Source: Pinus tabuliformis (lineage: Eukaryota; Streptophyta; Pinopsida; Pinales; Pinaceae). From it: 64,000 nt of DNA. Numbering within the stretch: the stretch's first letter is position 1; each line of letters starts with the position of its first letter. The stretch is taken from assembly GCA_031772625.1 (NCBI GenBank), contig CM062814.1, forward strand, positions 819,338,757 through 819,402,756. The letters run 5' to 3'. Below, in pieces: positions 22,865-35,709 of this stretch. The position numbers and the translations under genes are program-made. Below the pieces are notes generated by a model, which had not been told where the DNA came from, ran no database searches, and worked only from the letters and a program-made list of their open reading frames with translations.

Positions 22865-24007
22865 TGTTGTGGAGGTAAATCCCCTCTGTGGACAGAGGCG
22901 ATCCCTACTAGTCCAAATAGGGTCTAGCAACAATCAAACAACGCTAACACGCAGGTTCCTAATTGCAAATTAAAGATCGATGATGAAGGCCTACCTGGAT
23001 TCCAACGCTAGTACTTGTAGAAGAGTCGACGCTCCCGTTCCTTTGCTCCGGCTGGTCACAATCCCCACGATCCTCGTGAAAAGACACCTGCACATGCAAA
23101 GAATGATACAAACACAAGCATAAAATCCAATGGATGCAACTATATATAAGTCAGAAAGGATATAACTCAATCACCATTATAAAGACAATAAGAGTGGAAC
23201 CATAATGATAGTCATCTATTATTGATAAACAAAGAAGAATACAACCATAGTTCTGACGTCAAATCCTTCTCAAGAGGGTCCAACCAGCAAGTTCCCCAAG
23301 CATTCACCCTTGAAGATAGATCTCCTAAGACAAAAATCTCTCACTCACAAGTTTACACAAGATCAAAACACTTCACAACCTTCCTTAAGCTCTCTAACAA
23401 TCCCACACTTGTCACACCAGCTACCTATCAAGCTCACACCCTATCAACAACACTCCAAACACTATGAATTCCAAACTAGTAGCTCATAGCAATGGTGGAG
23501 GCTTAAATAGGAGAAGGAGTCTCCATGAATGGTGGGAAGATGAGCTTATCTCCAAGGAAGGTGGCTCAAATGACGAAACAGACATGCTAGAGAAGGGAGG
23601 GCGACATATACAAGGCCAACAACCAGGTCTGGAGTCATCTGGAAGGCCGGCTGTTAGAACAAACTCGCCCAGACTGGATCATCGCGAGTACATAACTGTG
23701 CTGGAGCGCTGACATCGCTACCACATAACAGAGAAGGCCATGTCATCGCGAGCAAATATAAGCAACAGTCGCGTTGTCTCATGAAATTCGACCATCGCGG
23801 GAATCACGTGTACTTCCGTGATGGCAGCGCGTTCGGTCTGTTTTGGAGCGCTCATCAGCGCGCTTATTGTTACAACAGCCGCGATGATGGAAAAAATTTG
23901 GCAAAGTGGGTCATTTGGCAACATCAGAGAGCATGAGCATGAATGATTTGGACTCATGACACAGTAGGAAGACTGGTATGAAGGCAGTGACAAATTACTA
24001 TGTAACA
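22865..24007 (-). repeat. Array LTR 5 (outer, 5' LTR)
   Basis: 1143 bp, ending GTAACA and followed directly by the GTTAG duplication at 24008-24012. G-box at 23805-23810. Confidence 0.9.
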
Positions 24008-24012
24008 GTTAG

Positions 24013-25220
24013 GAATATATCTCATGGGTTAATAAATTATGTGACAAGTAAAAAACAATATTTCCATGTCTTAGAACCCTTGATAATTCCTCCAGTCCTC
24101 ACACCTTTCCCATGGGGCCTTCATTAACTAAGCAATACCTTATCATGTCATGTCATAAAGGGGTATTAAATGTTTATTGAAGCCCTAACAAACATATAAT
24201 TGACCAAGCAATAAAGGTAGGTGAGTTTTTATCTAAAATATTGTGTAATACGGTATTGGGGGAGGGGGTACAATTGTAGGTGCGTATAGAGGGTATTATA
24301 TATAGATTGCATGGAATCAATTTTGGGTTTTTACTTCCCACTCAACCATGGCTTAAAAAAACCTCCAAACCCGCTTCTCCAAAATCCTGCACACCATTTC
24401 CACCATTTCTCCCACTCCATGGGTTTCTTGTGAGGTTTGATCAAGTTTATCAATTGATACATTTTGTCCACTAAAATTAGATATTCGAAATCATTTGATT
24501 GATTGGAGTCTCCAAATTGAACTGATTTTGTGGGCATTCTCTTAAAAACTTGCTTCCACATGCTTGCCACAAACGTATTCATGTATCCCTAATATTTTTA
24601 GGTGTACATTATGTACTTGGTGTGATAAAATTTTCTTCCATTACATCATTCAATTTCTTGCATTTCTTTAATTTGGGTATTTTAAATTTACTCATTTTCC
24701 ACTAATTTTTTAGAATCCTCTATAATGACTTTGTATGCACTATACCCTCCATGTGGGTATCACTACTTTGCTCAACTATGCTACCATAATCTCATACAAC
24801 AACTTTACATACTCTTACTATTCTTCCTATCCAACTTATTTTTCTAATCCCCTTACCAAGTTTTCAATGAACACTTTTGATAAGGATCTATTGAATTTTC
24901 TACATAATTTCCTTTGATTCAAAATGATGGCCCCCAAAACTAAAATCTATTATACTTAATCTTTTCACTATTCTTCGTTGTAGAAGTTACAAGTATAGAT
25001 TCTTTGGATCTTTCTTCAATTTTTGTTGATATTGCTTTTGTAGAGATTTGCTTTTTTGGGTTTCATTATTCATTTTCTATTGTTCATTTTAATAATCAAG
25101 TGATTATGTGTGTGTATACATACATACATAATTGGGATAGTGGAAACAATATAATTATTGAATGTTATTAGGGTGGAAGGAGTGAGGGTGGTGGGGAGGG
25201 GTAATTTTTTTCCTTGAGAA
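24013..25220. other. AT-rich sequence without recognised gene
   Basis: It continues the pre-insertion sequence after the array. Short open frames at 24280-24474 and 24735-24917 show no motif. I see nothing else of note apart from ttac/tatg-rich runs near 25110. Confidence 0.5.
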
Positions 25221-25224
25221 TAAA

Positions 25225-25560
25225 AAAGAGCATGGGTTTGATTCGGGTTTAGGTCACACTTCCAACAACGTTGCTAAAGACTATGCTTTATATCAAGGCT
25301 TGAGTCAAATTTTGAATCTGGGAATTCAGGATGTGATCGTTTTTTGTGATTCTTTAAATATAATTCACCATTTATATTTAGGATCTCTCCCCTTAGTGAC
25401 AAAGTTATGTCAGATTTTCAAGTGTATTTATTAGTTGTATCAATCTATCCCTAAGGAAAAATGTCTCTATGTTCTAAGATCAAACAACTCCAAGGTTGAT
25501 CACATAGCGAATTTGGGGTCAAGACTAAATCAAGGTGAACTTTGGTGGAATAAGAAAAAG
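25225..25560 (+). pseudogene. Orphan RNase H-like (RVT_3 type) remnant
   Basis: The frame from about 25240 reads TSNNVAKDYALYQGLSQIL, then NLGIQDVIVFCDSLNIIHH, then after a stop NSKVDHIANLGSRL. The order S-N-N-x-A, A-L-x-x-G-L, G-x-x-x-V-x-x-x-x-D-S and x-D-x-x-A-N is that of the plant RNase H-like domain used by LINEs and by Tat elements. Neighbouring RT or integrase was not found. It is likely a stranded piece of a retroelement. Confidence 0.6.
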
Positions 25561-26754
25561 GGGTGGATGCTTTGTATATTTTGGTTTTTGTTAGGTTAGT
25601 ATAGTCTAATATAAAAGTGGAATACTATAAATACTATAACATTTTGTTCAAAATTATCAAGGTCAAAATTCTATAAATGGTCATTGATACATACTCCATT
25701 CCAACCATGTCCATTGGTTTCAATTTGCTTATTTAAATCATGTATCTAAACTGAGCTTTAGCTAAATTCCTTATAATATAATCACTATTATTGGTTCTTA
25801 TTAAAAAAAATATTGAATTATTGAGTTTAACATATGAAGCACTTGTTACACTATTGATTATGGATTTGAGATGTAAAATATTCAATATTTAGTAGCAGAG
25901 TTCCTATATCACATAGTAGAGTTGTTACATGTGCCTTAAATGTTGACTTTGATCGACACAAAGGATATAATTATTAGTTTGTGTGATGTTTGTGTTTCTT
26001 TTTCACAATTTTAATATCAACCCATAAAATGATTTATATTATGTTGGTCTTGGAGCTATCTTAACAAAAACTCTTTTATTTGATGAAAGATAATGTCTAA
26101 ATTTCATAAGAGGAATTATGTTACAATCAAAGATACCAAGAGTGGTAAGAGACATGTTTTCATTGTTGAATTCTTTTTATTACATGCTCTTAATATTTAT
26201 AGATTGCTTCAAAATATGTATGACATGTATTCATTATTGAATACTTTTTATTATACACTCTTAACATTTATAGATCTTTTCAAAATATGGATCCTTTTTT
26301 TCCATTTCTTTTTGTAAATTTTGTCCATAGATTTCTATTGATAAAAAAAAATTACATAGATAAAAACTTCATGTCCATACTAAAAATTATTGGGTCGCTT
26401 CCAGGATAACCAACACTAACTGATCAAAAGACTGTTGAGACAGTCTTTGAGCCAAGGAATATATATGTGAAAACCTTGGATTTACATCTGAAAACAAAAT
26501 AAAACTATGACAACCATACCCAAAAGATTAACCTGAATCCTATAGAATGGGTGATAAAACAAAATTATAGAGAGTACAAAAAGTAGTAAGTAGCTACCAA
26601 CAACTGGAAATAGACCATAAACATAGTGTGCAAGAAGTAGGCATAATGGACATATTAGTCCAAAATGATGACTAGAGAGAGAGGAGGAGAGTTTTCATCT
26701 ATAGTGTTCAAAGGTGGGACACTGTTTAGAGGTGGAACATTGATCACTGCAACT
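25561..26754. other. AT-rich spacer with a 71-bp duplication
   Basis: No gene is supported. At 26161-26302 a 71-bp segment (cattgttgaa...caaaatatg) is tandemly duplicated with changes, which produces the open frame at 26093-26317. The frame is low-complexity and not a gene. Confidence 0.5.
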
Positions 26755-29703
26755 TGTTGAAGCCTCGAAATTTACTGCAACAACATTGGAGATGACCACC
26801 CGGTCCGGACCTTAAAAAAACTCCTTCTCCGTTTGGAATGGTGGTTCCGGGTGGTTTAACTAGGTCCAATTACTTTTTCTCAATCTCCAAATGACTTAAA
26901 ATATGACTTTCATCCACCAATGGAGAAGAGACATCAGATTAGCTCTCTTGCTAATCTGATGTCTCTTAAGAAAGTCTAAGGGTCACTTCTAGGCAAGAAA
27001 GTGACCTTTAAGCTGATCTGGGGCTCAGCCAAGCCATAACTAAAGTTTGCCTCTTTGTGAAGAGGGCTTTTAGGAATATAGAATTAATCTATATGAAAAA
27101 TTATTCTAAAATGCAAGAAAAAGGAACTAAATCATAATCCTATCTCAATTAGGCAAATATAGATCTAACCCAACCGAGAGCAAGATATTTAAATGTTTGG
27201 GATTTAAATATGTCTGGCTTATGATGAATATCAAGCTAACGAAGTAGTTCAATTAACTGACACTATGAATACCAAAACACATTCTATTCAGAGGCCTCTT
27301 AATTGAAATAATCAACCAACAACATTTAGGAAGTAGTTCACAAAATGATATTGATTGTTAAATCAATAATTCAAATAATTAAACAATAATATGAGGAAAT
27401 AGTTCACAACATATCATTATTTGTTAAATCAATATTAAAAGACAGATTTATAAGTAAATAGTTACTCAGAAATCAGAGTTCAATCCATAAGAGCAGAGAT
27501 AAATAATAACATATGAATGAGACAAATTATTCATACTAACAAAAGTGCACAAACATGAATAAAATGACAGATTCCTGCCATCATAAAATGAAATTAGTAT
27601 TTAAAATAATAGTATTAGAAATACCAATTTATTGAATCCATTTCTCTGGCTATGGTCTCCAACAGTCCTCTACAATCTTTGAACTTTTGTTGTTACAACA
27701 AGAATTGTAGTGGTGCAAGCTTTGCCCATCATACATAATTCAGAATGCAAAAGAAAAATCCTCAATAATCCCCAGATCTAAGATTTTATCTCCTCTCACC
27801 TACAACTCTAAATCCCTATTACAATAGTGCTTTTAGAATTTAGAATTGCAAAGAAGAGAAGCCTCTTTTACATTCTACAATCTGTTATTTATAATATTTA
27901 CATATGAATTCTCAACAAGAAAGTTTGTTGAAGAATAAATTTGCTCCATCAATTTTCATTGGCTCAAAACCCCATTCTTCTTTTGTTGGAGCATTTTCAT
28001 TGATTAAGATCTTTTTCTCCTTATCTCTTCAACTGTTTTCCCTGCAAAAACAAATTAAAAGTAAATTAAAATGGAAAAATCAAATCAAAATACCAAATCT
28101 GAAACTAAAACATATCTAATCAAATTTAATTAAATAAACAATTAAAAAAGAAATAAGAGTTTTTTATTGATGCATGTGATGGTCTAATTGGTCAAGGAGA
28201 ACATTAACGAATGGATCAACACTTAAAAGTTGTGGGGAAATGAGAATGCAGAAAATAAAACTCAGAAAATTGATTTTGTTTAAAAATTCGGAGTTTGATC
28301 TTCTCCCTAATTTTACATCCATTAAATTATCAAATATGGCTTTGCAACCACTTCAAAAATATTCTCCATAATTTTATCTTTCCAATGAGCCATCTTAGGC
28401 CTCATTTGGTCAAGTAAAACTCCATTTATGAGCTTCCAAAATTAGTATATTAAAATTGTTAGAATTTTGGAATTTCTGTTGCTTGAGCTAAAAATCAAAT
28501 TTTTTTAATTAAAAACTAATTCTAAATTAAATTACATTTACTAATTAATTATTGTTAATTAATTACATTTATATTATTAAACTTAATTAGTTATAATTAA
28601 TTATTAATAAAATTAAATTAATTAAAAAAATTAATTTAATGATTAATTAAAATACTATTTAGTATTATAATTGTATTATATAAAATTATAATTAATATAT
28701 AATATTATAATATTAATATAATATAATATTCTAATTAAAAATTTTAAAATACGAAATTTAAGAAAACATTCATGTAGTAGTGTGAGGAGGGTGGAGAGTA
28801 TCGGAGTTAGTGGAGGGTATGGAGAGATAAGGAGTGGAGGGAAAATGGAGTGATAAGGGATATGATGTGGGGTGATGTTGAGGTGAGTGAGGTGGAGGGA
28901 TAAGGTACGAGGGTGATATAGGTTCAAGAGTTATAAGAAGCGATTGAGGACCATAATATAAGGTCAAAAACCTGTTGTATAAAGCAAATCACATCGCAAA
29001 TCGTAAATCTATTTTTTTTAAATGGGCAGTTTAATAAGTTTGTTTTTTTGGGATATGTGATATGCAATATATCACAATCACAATATCACATCTCAAATTT
29101 TATTTCCGTGATTTTAAATTTCAAGATTTTTGAAGGGAGGATTTGATGAGAAGTGGGACTCATGTGAATTAACGATTCTACAAATTGGATTTCATTTATT
29201 TTGCAATTTTGGAGTTTTGGGTTTGGCAATTTATTTTAAAATAACAAATTGAAAAATTACCAAGATCCCGAAATATATTTTCATTTATTGTACAACTTCG
29301 CTGGGTCATTTTGTAGGACCGTTAGTGAAAAATGAAAAAAAAAAATTAGTAAAAATTCATTAAAAGTTAATATTTACTATGAATAACTATTTTAATTACA
29401 AAAATTGAAATATCATATATTTAATTACAATTTTTAGTCGAAGCAAGAAAATAATCAAACTTCAAAGGAGTGTTATTTACAAACCGGTTGACCAAATTAG
29501 GCGAAACAAATATTGATGGAAAGCTTGTGAAATTTCAAATTCAATGAAACAATCAAAACATAAATCTAATTAAAACGAAAAAAATGATAAAATTGTAATA
29601 CAATTAATTAACATGAAAATCATAAAAGATGCTTTAGCCAAAAATTAATGGAAAGGGTCTCCATTATTTAAATAATGGAAAGTGTTGAGTTTTCTCTACA
29701 ACA
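26755..29703 (-). repeat. Element C LTR 1 (3' LTR, 2949 bp)
   Basis: It starts TGTTGAAGCCTCG and ends CTCTACAACA. It is colinear with 35710-38784 and lacks the MITE found there. It contains a 17-bp perfect hairpin at 26926-26967, an extremely AT-rich stretch (28490-28760), and a minus-strand TATA-like attataaata near 27885-27900. Open frames here (27904-28119, 28676-28967) are low-complexity. Confidence 0.8.
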
Positions 29704-32700
29704 ATGGCAACACACTAGAAAGAACCAGTTATCTTTGGTTAAAGATAATGAACTTTAATTTACCCAAAGGTTAAAAATAATGGAAATCACGAAATCCTCT
29801 AACAACAAAACAATTCCATAGGTCCCACATAAATAGATTAAGCAATATGAGTTTGTAAAGATAAGCACTTAAAACAGAGTCAAGTAAAATTCATGAATCC
29901 AAATTTGGGAAAATTTGTCTTAAAACTACTTCATAATAATAGAAGAAGGTAGAGATAGAAGTTTTTGATGAAGCATATATCCATTTTATGATTGTCTCTA
30001 ACATCGCTTCGCTGGCAGCGAGGTTGAACAATACCCCCGCAAAGTTGTATTTTATGCCATACAAGCCTAGTCCCATTGCTAGCGAGCATCCATAGCCCCG
30101 ACAGATTCACTTGTATTTCCCATGCTCCCTCTTTCAATCACTCTTTTGATAAGTGCATTTGCAAGCTTTTAGTTTATGATGTTTTTGAGTGAAAGAGGTG
30201 GGATGGTAATAGAGATTTATGTTTAATGGACATAATACTTTCATAATGTTTACTCCAAATTCTTTCCCTAGAACTATCAATCAGAGCCTTTTATGTGGAG
30301 GGGTGGAAAGGATTCATTGTATTAAACTCAAATCAGTTCTTTCATTGAAAAAGTAAACTCAATCACTTAGTAAGGATGTGTGTTCCTCTATGAAAAAGAT
30401 TTAAAGTAAGATGATCTTATGGTTCCATGAGGATATGTATTTAATGATAAATGAAACTCACTAAAATAGATAGAGTTAAGAGATTTCCCATGTATGCTAA
30501 TCGTTGTTGGGCGAGGAAAAAGGCCTTTCACATAAATCATGGAAGAGTCACCAAAATAAAATCAAAAGCGAAAGTAAAAGAAAAATAATTCTTAAGCTAA
30601 AGTAAGAAAATAAATCAGTAAACTAAAATAAAATTGAAGAAAGCAAAAAATGAAAGGAAAAATCCAAATTTAAAAAATAAACCGCATCAAGACTACTTAT
30701 ACAAATGTCTCAACAAAAGAGATAAAATAAAATAAGCATATGTACGTTCCTTCTTATGTTGAGATTTTTATTTATTTATTTATTTTTTTAATCTTGTAGA
30801 GTTATAAGAAATGAGGCTCTCAAAATGTATAGGGTGAATAGCAGTGATGATAGACAATATGCTAAATGAGAAGTCCCTGTCTATTGCAAACTTTCTTGTT
30901 TCAAAGTAAAATCTGTATAAAAGCATCTTAGCCATTTTCTGACAAAAGTAACGCTAAAAAATAGACTAAAGGCTCAGAAACTCCCCAATTTAACTGATTT
31001 GATGAGGATCATTACTACTTCTTTCAAGAATATCAAAGCAAATTGAACAAAAGAGAATTAACTTCATAACTGATCTGGTAGAGGTGGAAAAATGTTCATG
31101 AAGACCTATAAAAACAGAGTTTAGGATCAACAAAAATTAAAAAACGAAACTAAAAACAAAAGTAAAGTAATGAAAATGGGCACATGAAACTTACCATTAG
31201 AGAATTGCATTTAATTTTACCTGAAAGATATCATTTTCTCCAACAAAAGATAACTTCTTCTTTTAATTAAAATTAAAATCATGAAGAAATTTTATTGACC
31301 AAAAATCATTGTTTATTAAATTTAATATAAAGCGAGCAGTAAACTAAAAAAACAATATTTCGTGTTCAAGGAATCGAAAATAAACCAAATCCATTAGAAA
31401 TAAGAATGAAGATATGCTTCTTAATGAATCACAACGATAAATGTTCTCATAATATTATAAGTTTTATATCAACTCTATGATTTTCATAAATTGTTCAGAA
31501 TCAAGACCAAATCCAAGATAATGAAATACAGATGTGTAGATGGAGAGGTCTTGAATTAAATATAGGGCGATATATTTAAAACTTAAATATAAAAGAAATA
31601 AAAAACGATTTAACCATGTTGCAAATGTCTTATCAATTTATTTATCATCCAAGAGTGCCTTAAAGTTTCTTATGCAGGAAAATGCTTCATCGTATATTTT
31701 GCATCGCACGTTTCTTTGCCACGTATAATTTTCTTGTTGCAAGGTTCACCTTTGATAATATGCGATTGAGTGTTATGAAATGGTTAAAAGATAATGGGAG
31801 AGAGACATAAATCAAAGTTTATCACATTCGAGGATGTCAATACAAGGCATCATTTGAGTTTCGCGATGACATATAAGTATTGCGATGGCAAGGTTTCGAT
31901 ATGAGCATATGCAACAGAAATTGCGATGGAGCGATTGCCATATCGGAGAATAATCATATTGGAGATCGGAGCAGTTAGGAAAAGGAAATGCCGATATTAT
32001 TCTTGCAATATGCAGGAATGCAATAGATGACGTGGTTCATTGATGGGACCGACTTTGAATTTATAAGAGGTTGGTGATCGAAAGTATTGAGTACGGGATG
32101 TAACCTCTTTTATATGTCGATATGCGATGAAGAACGGACTCGATAATTTTATGATACGTATCTAATTTCATATTGGATCTGAGACATCAGAAATTTTAAA
32201 CGTACGCCCCTTCCAGAATTGTGATTTATGAACGGACGTGATATATTTCAGAACTGGATTTAAATGTCGTATCGGGTTCGGGGTTGTGTGGACATTAGAA
32301 TATTGGCGAAGTCACTTTATCGGAGAATGAGCGAAAAGGAATATCAGAGGTCTTGCATTAGCGGTTTCTTATCGGGAAATGTTAAGAGCTGTTTCCAATC
32401 AAATGTTTGTGATACAGAAGTTTTGCGATATGGATGATAAGATGTCTAGTAGAAGGTTTATCGAAGAATAATCAGATGGGAATATTGTAGATGTATATAC
32501 ATCACAATAACGGTGATATGAAGTTCAACTTAAAATGTTTCGATATTGTTTTAAAGGCATATTGAGTTTTTTAAAGAATGAAATCAAAATTAAAAATGCT
32601 CAAATTCTGATGAACAACCAATAATACTTCCCTGAACATGTTGCGGATTTGAAAAGGTCTAGCTACTTGTTTACCTCAAGTCTTCATAATCAAGTCAATG

Positions 32701-33251
32701 AAGACCTATAGAAGAAACAAAACAAAAATAAGAAATAACCGTTGAAAAAGTAAAACTAACAATAGATGACAATGAACCTGTAAATGCATACCTGGAATAA
32801 AATTAGCTGTATATTTTACCTCATGAATCTTCAATTTCTCCCATGCTCAATATCATCTACTTAATTGATCTAAAAATTCTAAGTAATGAGTTTTCATATT
32901 ACATCCATCTCAAATTTACATCGGAAGACACAAGTGGTAAAAATGAACTCTTCAGATTTACTTGTGCATAAAAAATTGTCAAGCTGTGGAAAATTCTTGA
33001 AATTTCTTCATATGTATGATCAATGTGGTGAATTTTTGCAAACAAGACAATCAAGTTCTTTCACAAATATGCATGATCTAAGAGCTTAAAATGTTTTAAT
33101 CCGCTTTCCGAAAATGAAAGGGATGCTCAAAAGAAGTCAAATTCATTACTTGCTTTATTGAAAATCTGAAATAATGAAATAAGTGTAAATATAAAAGAAA
33201 TCTAATCTAAATTAATCTATTTATATTTCTAACTTAAGGAAGGAAACATGA
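29704..33251 (-). other. Element C internal, non-coding part
   Basis: No coding region is supported over about 3.5 kb. The part at 29704-31640 and 32560-33250 is AT-rich. The part at about 31640-32560 differs, with many gcgat, atcgga and cgatatg words. No polypurine tract is visible next to the LTR at 29704. Confidence 0.45.
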
Positions 33252-35230
33252 CTAGATATAGTCATACTTCCAATGTAACCATGTAAGTATTTTAATTCTT
33301 GCATGTGTGTATAGATCAATCATTAGTAATAAAAATACAAATAAAATTAAACTAAGGAAAATAAATTTGAAAGCAGAATGTACAATTATTGCTAATATAT
33401 TATTTATAATTACCTTCTCTTGAAATGTCATTTCCAGTTGAATTTCAATTGGATCATAGAAATCTGGATGAATTTCTATTGATGATTGGAAGAGGTTCAA
33501 AAGAGGGGATAACATGCCAGATTGTGGAAATGAGCTTTTAGATACAATGCTCTGCATAAATTTGTTAGTGTTATGTGCATATGTTAAATTATTAACAATA
33601 TTCCGTATAGGAAATTTTTCCAAACATTTTTCAAATGGCCCAATGAAAAATAGATGAAAATATGTTAGATACAATGGAAGATTATTAATTGAATTAGATT
33701 GCTGGTTATATTGTGAAAATACACTCTTTTGTTGACATTTCCTTTGAAAAGATAGAAGTGATCGATAAGAAATGAATATTAATTGGAATTGGAAGAGAAA
33801 TAGCTCTTGATGTTCACGATTAGAATGTGAAACTTCATTTTCCCATTCATGCAACACATCAATTGAGTGCTCGATACTGAGTTGCTCAATATGCTAGCAC
33901 AAAGTATCTAAAAATCGAAAGTTAAAAACAGAAAACAAATCTGAATTTAAACAAAATAAGTGAAAACAAGATAACAAAATCAAATCATAGTTTACACTAG
34001 TGTTACAATTATTGTTACAACACAATTGGGATTGATTTAAAACAATTTCCTTTCCACAAGAATTGGTCTGATTTAAAATAGAATTAGAATGATTTCCAAT
34101 ACCAACTTGTGAATTAGAAAGAGAATCATGACTATGAATAGGAATGAGAGCTTGATCGTCATATAAATCATAGATTGGGATGGTTTCTTGAATGTTGAAA
34201 TCATGAGTATGATTAATTGTCTGAAAATGAGAACTATTTGAAACAATTTCTGAATTAAAGTGTTCTTCATTTTCAAATGTGATTCGACTTTGATAATGAG
34301 GATTCAATTGTGAAGATAACAAATCAATATCCTCAATGTGAAAGTAACTATCATAAATGACCTCATGATATTCATTAGAATTCCCTTCAATCTCATCCAA
34401 TGTATCAAAACAAGAAGAAATATAAAGCACATGTTCATTAATGCCAGAAGAATGATTAAGAATTAATTCTCTATCATGATAAAAACTAATTGGAAATTTA
34501 TTAAGATCAACCTCTATGTTTTCTGAAATATCATTAATGTTAAGAGGGGATAAATTGCTATCAACAAAAATATCAGGATAAAGGGAAAAATGAGAATCAG
34601 AAGAAATGGATTTAAAAGTGTCTCTATTTGAAAACTCTTGTGCATTCTGTTCATTGTAAATTTTAGATTTGAGATCATTCATTTGTGTACTTGTGCTTTC
34701 TTGAAGAATGTTGCTTTGCTGTTCTGAATTTGGTATTTTCTCATCGTAAAAGAATTCATAAATTTGTACAACAAATTGCGTGTTATTGGTAACTTTGATT
34801 GCTGCTTGTACTTGCTAATTTATGTTCTGATTTTCTGAATTTAACACATATTGATTTTCAAATTTCAAAGCAGTATTTTCTTCAAGATTGTTGCTAATAT
34901 CTTCTTGCATTTGAATAGTAAAATTCTCCAAGCTTTGTGATTGAGATTCACTGACATGTGAAGGTGCATCTTGATCATTATTAATACTATAGGAAGTGTG
35001 CACTAAATGAAGAAATTGATCGTACATAATAGAGGCCACTTCATCATCATTTGTTTGCACCTCCATATTGGAATTCTCAATTATGTTAATGAAATTGGAA
35101 GAAGATTGAGAAAAGCTTGAAATAATTTCACATGGATTATGAATGGGAGGAAGAGAGAAAATATATTCAAACCAATCTAATAATTCCTCTTCTGAGGGTT
35201 TTTTTTTTTTTAATTTTAAATCTCAAGCAA
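33252..35230 (-). pseudogene. Long unfamiliar ORF of element C (Asn/Ser-rich)
   Basis: Reading minus from about 35230 to 33252, one frame stays open for about 650 codons with only two stops (34815-34817 TAA and 33894-33896 TAG). The start joins the gag C-terminus (ESLIDFTI, then EEELLDWFEYIFSLPP) after a frameshift near 35300. The middle is rich in Asn, Ser, Asp and Ile with many His. The C-terminal third (MLHEWENEVSHSNREHQE, then IGPFEKCLEKFPIRNIVNN) is more hydrophobic. I recognise no enzyme motif. It may be a Gag extension or a separate accessory domain. Confidence 0.5.
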
Positions 35231-35307
35231 TTTAAACGAAATCAAATGGTAAAATCAATCAAAGACTCATTTTCAAACCTTCGTAAATCTTCGATTTCGT
35301 CACATAC

Positions 35308-35637
35308 CTATTCGTAGTTATAACGGTCAAATTTGCAAAGGAACATTGTAACAAATTGATCCCAGTTGTGAATTGAGGCAACTGGAAGCGATTGACACCA
35401 ACTTCTAGCTTTTGCCAAGAATGTAAGAGTAAAAATCCTGCATAAAATGCCTTCATCAATTCCTTGAAAAGAAGAATTTGAATTTTTTTTAATGAATTGT
35501 AAAACATGATTAAAAGCAGAAGTATTCTTTTTATCATTAAACTTTATCTGAGACAAGAGTCTTACCACTTCTGGTGGAGTATTGGAAGATGTACGTCCAT
35601 GGATACAACTCCAAATTGGAATTTTAAGAGGATCCAT
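35308..35637 (-). pseudogene. gag capsid N-terminal part of element C
   Basis: The ATG at 35637 is chosen because MDPLKIPIWSCIHGRTSS starts shortly after the PBS. About 110 residues with FTLTFLAKARSWCQSLPV, then SIHNWDQFVTMFLCKFDR, match the Retrotrans_gag pattern (F.....A..W...L...SI..W..F...F...F). The frame ends at 35308 and the capsid continues in another frame (FENESLIDFTI). It would package RNA using partner enzymes. Confidence 0.65.
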
Positions 35638-35688
35638 CGTGAAAAATAAAATGTTAAAAGACAGACTCCAATAGAAAACAAGTTTCAA

Positions 35689-35706
35689 GCCCTCCTTCTA
35701 GCGCCA
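35689..35706 (-). other. Primer-binding site of element C
   Basis: The minus-strand sequence TGGCGCTAGAAGGAGGGC begins three bases inside the right-hand LTR end (35710). It has the usual TGGCGC start (complement of a tRNA CCA end). I could not assign the tRNA. Confidence 0.6.
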
Positions 35707-35709
35707 AAA

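Larger units (their letters stand above)
17526..24007 (-). mobile_element. Tandem array: five LTRs with four 192-bp internals
   Basis: The 6482-bp block consists of LTR-int-LTR-int-LTR-int-LTR-int-LTR in minus orientation with a period of 1335, 1335, 1335 and 1334 bp. LTRs are 1143 bp (one is 1142) with ends TGTTGT...GTAACA on the plus strand. Each internal has only a PPT at one end and a PBS matching plant tRNA-Arg at the other. A perfect 5-bp duplication GTTAG flanks the entire array (17521-17525 and 24008-24012), as for a single insertion. LTR ends match those of element G, so the type is a non-autonomous Tat/Ogre derivative. Short open frames repeat in every unit and are not genes. Confidence 0.92.

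Noticed and set aside
17883-23993. Recurring 81-, 82- and 91-residue open frames in each unit of the array
   Set aside because: They lie inside LTR copies, on both strands, and repeat only because the LTR repeats. There is no domain, start context or conservation beyond the DNA, and one copy is shifted by a single-base deletion.
28676-28967. Minus-strand Pro/Leu/His-rich open frames in LTR 1 of element C
   Set aside because: They are low-complexity translation of gtggagggat-type repeats and the frame is not kept in LTR 2.
32886-33089. 67-residue plus-strand frame in element C
   Set aside because: No motif, in AT-rich internal sequence on the strand opposite to the element's coding direction.
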